A DNA stretch of 45,400 bases. Origin: HGM04593 sp045657945. GTDB lineage: Bacteria > Bacteroidota > Bacteroidia > Bacteroidales > Bacteroidaceae. The stretch lies in the NCBI GenBank assembly GCA_045657945.1, contig JAZOUB010000014.1, positions 1 to 45,400 of the forward strand. Reading direction: 5' to 3'. Shown in pieces: positions 41,159-45,400 of the stretch (the first letter of the stretch is position 1; every line of letters starts with the position of its first letter). The position numbers were made by a program, and so were the translations under genes. The notes under the pieces are model-generated. The model made no database searches. It saw nothing but the letters and a program-made list of their open reading frames with translations, and was not told the DNA's origin.

Positions 41159-42379
41159 ATGCCGGGCAGGGTTGGGGCATTTGTTTTCTTCTTGCTCATG
41201 ACTCTTGTGTCGTGCAACGACCCTGTGTTCCTGAGGGTGAAGCCCGATGTTGTTGAAAAGGGCGACACCGCGCGCAAGACATTGGTGGTGTATATGATGG
41301 CCGAGAATAGCCTGAACAATTATGCATCGCTCGATGTGAAGGAGATTATGGAGGCTGTGCCCTCTATTCCCCGTGACTGCCGTCTCTTTGTCTATGTCGA
41401 TGACAACAAATTCCCGATGATTACCCAGTACTTCCGCATGACGAACGGCGAGGCTGGCAATTCCAATTTTCATCCTTTTACTACTGATGTGTGCTCGAGC
41501 GACACGGCTGCGCTGGGGGCGGTACTCGATTATATCCTGAAGGATTATCCTACCGAATCGCTCGACCTGGTGATGTGGTCGCATGGTGACGGGTGGCTCC
41601 GTGCCCCATTGAATGTGGCTCCGCAGCGTTCTATTGGCATTGACAATGGGAAGAATTCCTATAGCAACAGCGTTACAAAGACTATTGAGGTTGAGGAGCT
41701 TGCTGCGTTGCTGCGCAGGATGCCGGCAAGGGTGGATCGCCTGATGTTCGATGCCTGTTTCATGCAGTGCGCCGAGAGTTGCTTTGCCCTGCGTGGCGCC
41801 GCCGAATGGATTATTGCTTCTCCGGCCGAAATTCCCGGCGACGGTGCTCTCTATTCAACGCTTATACAGAATTTCTTTAATTCGGACGGCCCCGAGGATA
41901 TAATGGATTCGTATATCAGGGCCTACGAAAGCAGGCCTTCGGGTGCGGTGTTGTCGGCTGTGAACACGCCTGGGATGCAAAATCTTGCCGATGTGACATA
42001 TTCCTATGTGATCAAATATTTCAATAGTGAGAAGAGACGCGACTATACCGATGTGTTCTCATATCTGCCCGGTGGAAAGTACAGCGGCTCTCCTGCTTAT
42101 CCGTCGTTCTTCGATATGAATGCTGTGATGAAAAAGTATCTCACGCCCGAAGAGTATGCCCATTGGCGTGAGGTTTTTGACGGGGCTGTTACCTATGTCG
42201 CATCGTCGCCAAAATGGTATTCGGCGGTGTGCGGTCAGGTGATAGGGTACGATACTGCGGTTGGCGGCGGAATGTCAATGTATATGCCACAGCATTATAG
42301 CCGCAACGATAAATTCAATTCAGATTTCAGGACTACCGAGTGGTATTCGGCTGCCGGATGGCAGGCGGCCGGGTGGTGA
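41159..42379 (+). CDS. Clostripain-family (C11) cysteine peptidase lipoprotein
   Basis: 406 residues. The N-terminus is a lipoprotein signal (TLVSC near residues 15-19). The catalytic dyad is seen as LVMWSHGDGW (about 138-147, His) and LMFDACFMQC (about 195-204, Cys), standard for C11 proteases, which cut after Arg or Lys. Most members are secreted or surface-bound; this one is probably on the outer leaflet or periplasmic. It ends four bases before the stop codon of the convergent DUF5686 gene. Confidence 0.9.
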   Translation: MPGRVGAFVFFLLMTLVSCNDPVFLRVKPDVVEKGDTARKTLVVYMMAENSLNNYASLDVKEIMEAVPSIPRDCRLFVYVDDNKFPMITQYFRMTNGEAGNSNFHPFTTDVCSSDTAALGAVLDYILKDYPTESLDLVMWSHGDGWLRAPLNVAPQRSIGIDNGKNSYSNSVTKTIEVEELAALLRRMPARVDRLMFDACFMQCAESCFALRGAAEWIIASPAEIPGDGALYSTLIQNFFNSDGPEDIMDSYIRAYESRPSGAVLSAVNTPGMQNLADVTYSYVIKYFNSEKRRDYTDVFSYLPGGKYSGSPAYPSFFDMNAVMKKYLTPEEYAHWREVFDGAVTYVASSPKWYSAVCGQVIGYDTAVGGGMSMYMPQHYSRNDKFNSDFRTTEWYSAAGWQAAGW

Positions 42380-42383
42380 TTAC

Positions 42384-44972
42384 TTAGAATTCTACATGGA
42401 ACTGCACGCGTATGCCCCATTTGTCAATGTTGGGCAGGTTGCGGTATGTGAGGCGGTGTACATAGTCAATGCGCAGTACCTTGAATATGTTGGCTATTCC
42501 CACTGCGACTTCCATGTATGGCATTGTGCTCAGGTAGTGCTGCTCGTAGTTTTCATAGGGGAACTTGAAAAGTTCGCCGGTGTTCAGCGGGTCGGGGCGG
42601 TTCTTCTCGCTCAGGTGTCCGAACATTCCGCGGAATGAAACTACTTCGCGCCAGTTTAGCTTGCGTATGAGCGGGATGCGGTTGAACAGCAGGCCGTTCA
42701 TGTTGTAGGTGAGATCCCACGATGCGTACTGGTCGTTGAAGAATTCCATGGCGTTCATCAGTGAGTATGACTCGCGCTGGATGGTGTACGAAAGGTTGGC
42801 GTTGGGGATTATGAGCAACGGGTAGGGTACCTTGTTCCATATCTTGCCGGCCTTTATTATGCAGTCGGTGTGTCCGAACGCCGAGAACCAGAATCTTTTG
42901 TAGAAACCGAACTCGGTGTGGTGGTAGTTGAACTCGCTGCCAAGTACGCCCTTGATGCCGATGCGGTGCGTGAGGGTGAACACCGGGTGTTCGGGGGTCA
43001 TGGATATGCGGTCCCATTTGTTCTGTATAAACTTCTCTTTTGGTGCGTAGCGCAGTCCAATCTCAATCTCGGAACGGGTGAGGTCTTTCTCGAAAGTACT
43101 TGTGGTTACACCGTCAACAGTCTGTGTGCGCTCGAATGGAACGAACTGTGTTGCTACATCGACGCGGTTGCGCAGGGTTACATTGAAAGAGAAATGGTTG
43201 TAGAACTCCTTGGTATATGTGAACTCGGCCTTGCGCATGTATCCAATCTTGTTGTCGTTCTGTCGCTTGAGGCTGATGAAAAGATTGTCCTTGTTGGTGT
43301 AGAGGTAGTTCTGGCCATACTGGTAGATGTCGTTCACATAGTGAAGACGCAACGAGTGGATGGGGAACTCGTTGGCGTGTTCCTTTTTCTTCTTGAACGA
43401 GTATTCCACCTCGCCCATGTATTTCCATTTGTTGTCGCCGATACCGTATGCAACGAAGAAACGGCCGAAAAGATTTGGGTTCAGGTAGGCCGATGTCATT
43501 GCACCGGTGCGCAGACGCCAGCCTTCGAGGTCGTTGTGGCTGATGGTGGTGTTTACGGGGCCGTAGAAGAGTGGTGGGTTTTCCTTTCTGATGGGAACCC
43601 AGCCCGTGAACAGGAAGGAGACGCATTTCTCGGCCCAGTAGAATACACGGTTCTGGCGCAGGAGTGCCAGCATGTCGCCAACCGACCTCTCTTTTTCGCT
43701 AACTTCGTTGAATCCATACTGGCTCCAGTATTCGTTGCTTTTGTTTGTTGAGTTGTCGTCCTCAACGACATGCGACGGGTTACTGAGTATGCGCTCGGCA
43801 AATTCGTTGCTCCGGAAATTGTGGTTCTGGTATGCTACCTCGCGGTTGGCATAGAAACCGGTCAGGGCGTTTACCACTTTCAGCTCGGCGGTGAGTGTCT
43901 CCTTTGTCAGCAGGCGGGTGCCGTCGGGGGTGCTCTGGAAACTCTGTGTAATGTTCAGTGTTTCCACAAAGTTCATGTTTATCTCGTGGGGCGTGTTCAT
44001 CCTCACCAGTTTAATGAATCTGGTGCTGTCGGCTGTTACATACAGGTGTCCGGTGAAGCCGAAAGACTCTACATTGAATGGCGTGAATGCGAGGTCGATG
44101 CAGATGTCGCCATCGAGCATCAGGGTATCCATTATGTAGTAACGGTAAAATGTGGGACCCAATTTTGACAACGGGCTCACGAACTTGCTGTTGAACAGCG
44201 AGATGTTGTCCTGGAAAATGTCGACATCCTTGAATACCTCCTCATAGAGAGCCTCGGTCTCGCCCGATGAGAATACATCGTCGATACCGTTGCGCCGGCG
44301 TGCTTTGATGTGTTGCCTGTCGCGCTTGGGTGAGTTCTGGTAGTAGTCTGTGGCAATGAGCTCGCGTGCCGAGATGTGAAGTATTGGCTTGCCGGTTACC
44401 TTTGAGGTGTCGATGTACTCCTCAAGGAACTTGAACTTCTTGCCGAACGGATTTCCGTTGCGCGCGTCAAAGTCGTTCAGCGCAAGGTTCAGTTTCTCGT
44501 GCCTCTCGCGGCTGTAGAACTCCTTGTTGAGCGGCGAGTTGTCATCGCGGCGCTCAATGAGTTCGCGTGCCAGGTCCAGAGCCGGGTTGTTCTTCTTGCT
44601 GTATTTCTCGCGCTTGGGTTTTACCACAACCTCGGGCAGGTCATAGTCGGCAGGGATCAACGAGACCTTCAGCGGCATCTTCGTCTTTGGGGTTATGGCG
44701 ATGGATGCATCGGTGTATCCAAGGCATGAGACAATCAATGTGTCGTGCAGGATTGGTGACTCGAACGAGAAATTGCCCTTGTTGTCGCTGCTGCTGCCGT
44801 TTGATGTGTTCTTTATCCTTATCGAAGCGTAGGGAATCGCCTTTTTTGTGGAAGAGTCTATGGTCTTGCCGTGTATCCTTGTCTTCTCTTTCGCATCCTG
44901 GGCAAGCAGGGTGGTGGGGAAAACAAGGAGTATTATTATATATAATAGGTATAAGGTGCTTTTCTTCATCAT
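42384..44972 (-). CDS. DUF5686 protein with carboxypeptidase-like regulatory domain
   Basis: 862 residues with a signal peptide (about 1-24). The carboxypeptidase-regulatory-like domain (about 32-115) reads IHGKTIDSSTKKAIPYASI then CLGY, as in TonB-type outer-membrane proteins but without a plug. The rest is DUF5686, ending in a predicted barrel with a terminal Phe (VQFHVEF). The family is Bacteroidetes-specific, outer-membrane located and of unknown function. It is alone on the minus strand, converging with the C11 peptidase. Confidence 0.9.
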   Translation of the reverse strand: MMKKSTLYLLYIIILLVFPTTLLAQDAKEKTRIHGKTIDSSTKKAIPYASIRIKNTSNGSSSDNKGNFSFESPILHDTLIVSCLGYTDASIAITPKTKMPLKVSLIPADYDLPEVVVKPKREKYSKKNNPALDLARELIERRDDNSPLNKEFYSRERHEKLNLALNDFDARNGNPFGKKFKFLEEYIDTSKVTGKPILHISARELIATDYYQNSPKRDRQHIKARRRNGIDDVFSSGETEALYEEVFKDVDIFQDNISLFNSKFVSPLSKLGPTFYRYYIMDTLMLDGDICIDLAFTPFNVESFGFTGHLYVTADSTRFIKLVRMNTPHEINMNFVETLNITQSFQSTPDGTRLLTKETLTAELKVVNALTGFYANREVAYQNHNFRSNEFAERILSNPSHVVEDDNSTNKSNEYWSQYGFNEVSEKERSVGDMLALLRQNRVFYWAEKCVSFLFTGWVPIRKENPPLFYGPVNTTISHNDLEGWRLRTGAMTSAYLNPNLFGRFFVAYGIGDNKWKYMGEVEYSFKKKKEHANEFPIHSLRLHYVNDIYQYGQNYLYTNKDNLFISLKRQNDNKIGYMRKAEFTYTKEFYNHFSFNVTLRNRVDVATQFVPFERTQTVDGVTTSTFEKDLTRSEIEIGLRYAPKEKFIQNKWDRISMTPEHPVFTLTHRIGIKGVLGSEFNYHHTEFGFYKRFWFSAFGHTDCIIKAGKIWNKVPYPLLIIPNANLSYTIQRESYSLMNAMEFFNDQYASWDLTYNMNGLLFNRIPLIRKLNWREVVSFRGMFGHLSEKNRPDPLNTGELFKFPYENYEQHYLSTMPYMEVAVGIANIFKVLRIDYVHRLTYRNLPNIDKWGIRVQFHVEF

Positions 44973-45264
44973 TTATTTGCTAACGGCAAGATGCAATATG
45001 CGTGTTCCGGCATTTGCGGTTGCAAAAATACGCAAAAATATGCGATTGCTTGCCTAATTTAATGATATGTTTTGGTGCAAAGTGGCTTTTGATGTCTGTT
45101 TTTGTCTCTTTTTTCTTACTTTGCTTTTTGACAGCCTCCCCATAATTTAAAATAACAGCAGAAAAGTGGTGTTTGTTTGCCAATTTGTGTGTTTTTGTAA
45201 GTTGTTGAATATTAGCAAACTTTAAAAAAGTTTAAAAAATGGTGTAATTTTTCTTCTCGATTTG

Positions 45265-45295
45265 TTTGTCATTTCAAAAAGTTGCCTTACCTTTG
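45265..45295 (+). promoter_or_regulatory. Strong promoter, probably of an rRNA operon
   Basis: TTTG at 45265-45268, 19 bp, then TACCTTTG at 45288-45295, an ideal Bacteroidetes promoter. It is preceded by an AT-rich stretch (45200-45260). The region 44973-45264 between the DUF5686 start and this promoter has no other gene. Confidence 0.7.
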
Positions 45296-45400
45296 CACTC
45301 GCTTTCGGGAAGCAACGCGGTAACGCGCTGCGCGACGAAGAGCAAGATAGATCCTTGACATCATTCCATACAGACAAGCAGTACAACCTTGCTTTTTTAT
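45296..45400 (+). other. Probable rRNA operon leader, cut by window end
   Basis: The transcript start would be near 45303. The leader contains GCGGTAACGCGCTGCGCG and then AGATCCTTGACAT and ACAGACAAGCAGTACAA, which resemble the leader found before 16S rRNA genes in Bacteroidales as I remember it. No rRNA sequence is reached, so the call depends on the adjoining DNA. Confidence 0.5.

Noticed and set aside
42870..43751. 293-codon plus-strand frame within the DUF5686 gene
   Set aside because: Shadow of the 862-residue minus-strand gene, with biased Val/Glu content and no domain.

Overview
The window looks like a chromosomal stretch from a member of the Bacteroidales. The evidence is the 286-residue Bacteroidetes-type primary sigma factor, promoters of the TTTG / TAnnTTTG kind, a DUF5686/carboxypeptidase-regulatory-domain outer-membrane protein, a clostripain-like lipoprotein and a PGN_0703-family endonuclease. 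From about 27.6 kb rightwards the DNA is GC-richer and reads as ordinary chromosome. From 0 to 27.5 kb it is AT-richer and reads as an accessory, defence-type island.

Layout. 0.6-4.3 kb (minus strand): a series of small envelope or secreted proteins, including an M23 peptidase, a CHAP/NlpC-like lipoprotein, a possible phosphodiester-glycosidase-like protein, lipoproteins and small membrane proteins. Three transcription units here begin with an almost identical 33-35 bp promoter-like element. 4.4-11.8 kb (minus strand): a compact string of genes for an anchored TerB_C protein, a BrxD-type ATPase, a BrxHI/Lhr-type helicase, then a structured 141-nt non-coding element closed by an 18-bp stem, then a reverse transcriptase, an ECF-like sigma factor and an HExxH membrane protease. 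12.4-27.2 kb (plus strand, divergent): a nine-gene operon of HTH regulator, cytosine-5 methyltransferase, double-GHKL kinase, response regulator, DUF3883 protein, MORC-like GHKL ATPase, Z1 ATPase, DUF4420 PD-(D/E)XK protein, AIPR protein and OLD-like ATPase (ten proteins counting the HTH). 27.2-28.3 kb: a junction with inverted repeats, a multi-hairpin element, gene remnants and degenerate repeats.

28.4-33.9 kb: redox and arsenate genes (flavin reductase, flavodoxin-like protein, ArsC, DUF5714, zinc alcohol dehydrogenase), with a PGN_0703 endonuclease, a small winged-helix protein and a TrmH-type RNA methyltransferase. 34-38.9 kb: glutaminase, periplasmic asparaginase, porin and a Dcu C4-dicarboxylate carrier, a set that fits use of glutamine and asparagine as nitrogen and fumarate sources. 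38.9-45.4 kb: RNase P RNA, primary sigma factor, a small secreted protein, a clostripain-family lipoprotein, a DUF5686 protein, and at the right edge what looks like the promoter and leader of an rRNA operon.

The most interesting part is the 0.6-11.8 kb block. A reverse transcriptase with its own upstream structured RNA is joined to BrxD/BrxHI genes on one side and to a sigma factor plus intramembrane-type protease on the other. Nearby envelope genes share a promoter-like element that this sigma factor could read. That functional link is inference; the gene order, inverted repeats and repeated promoter element are read directly from the sequence.
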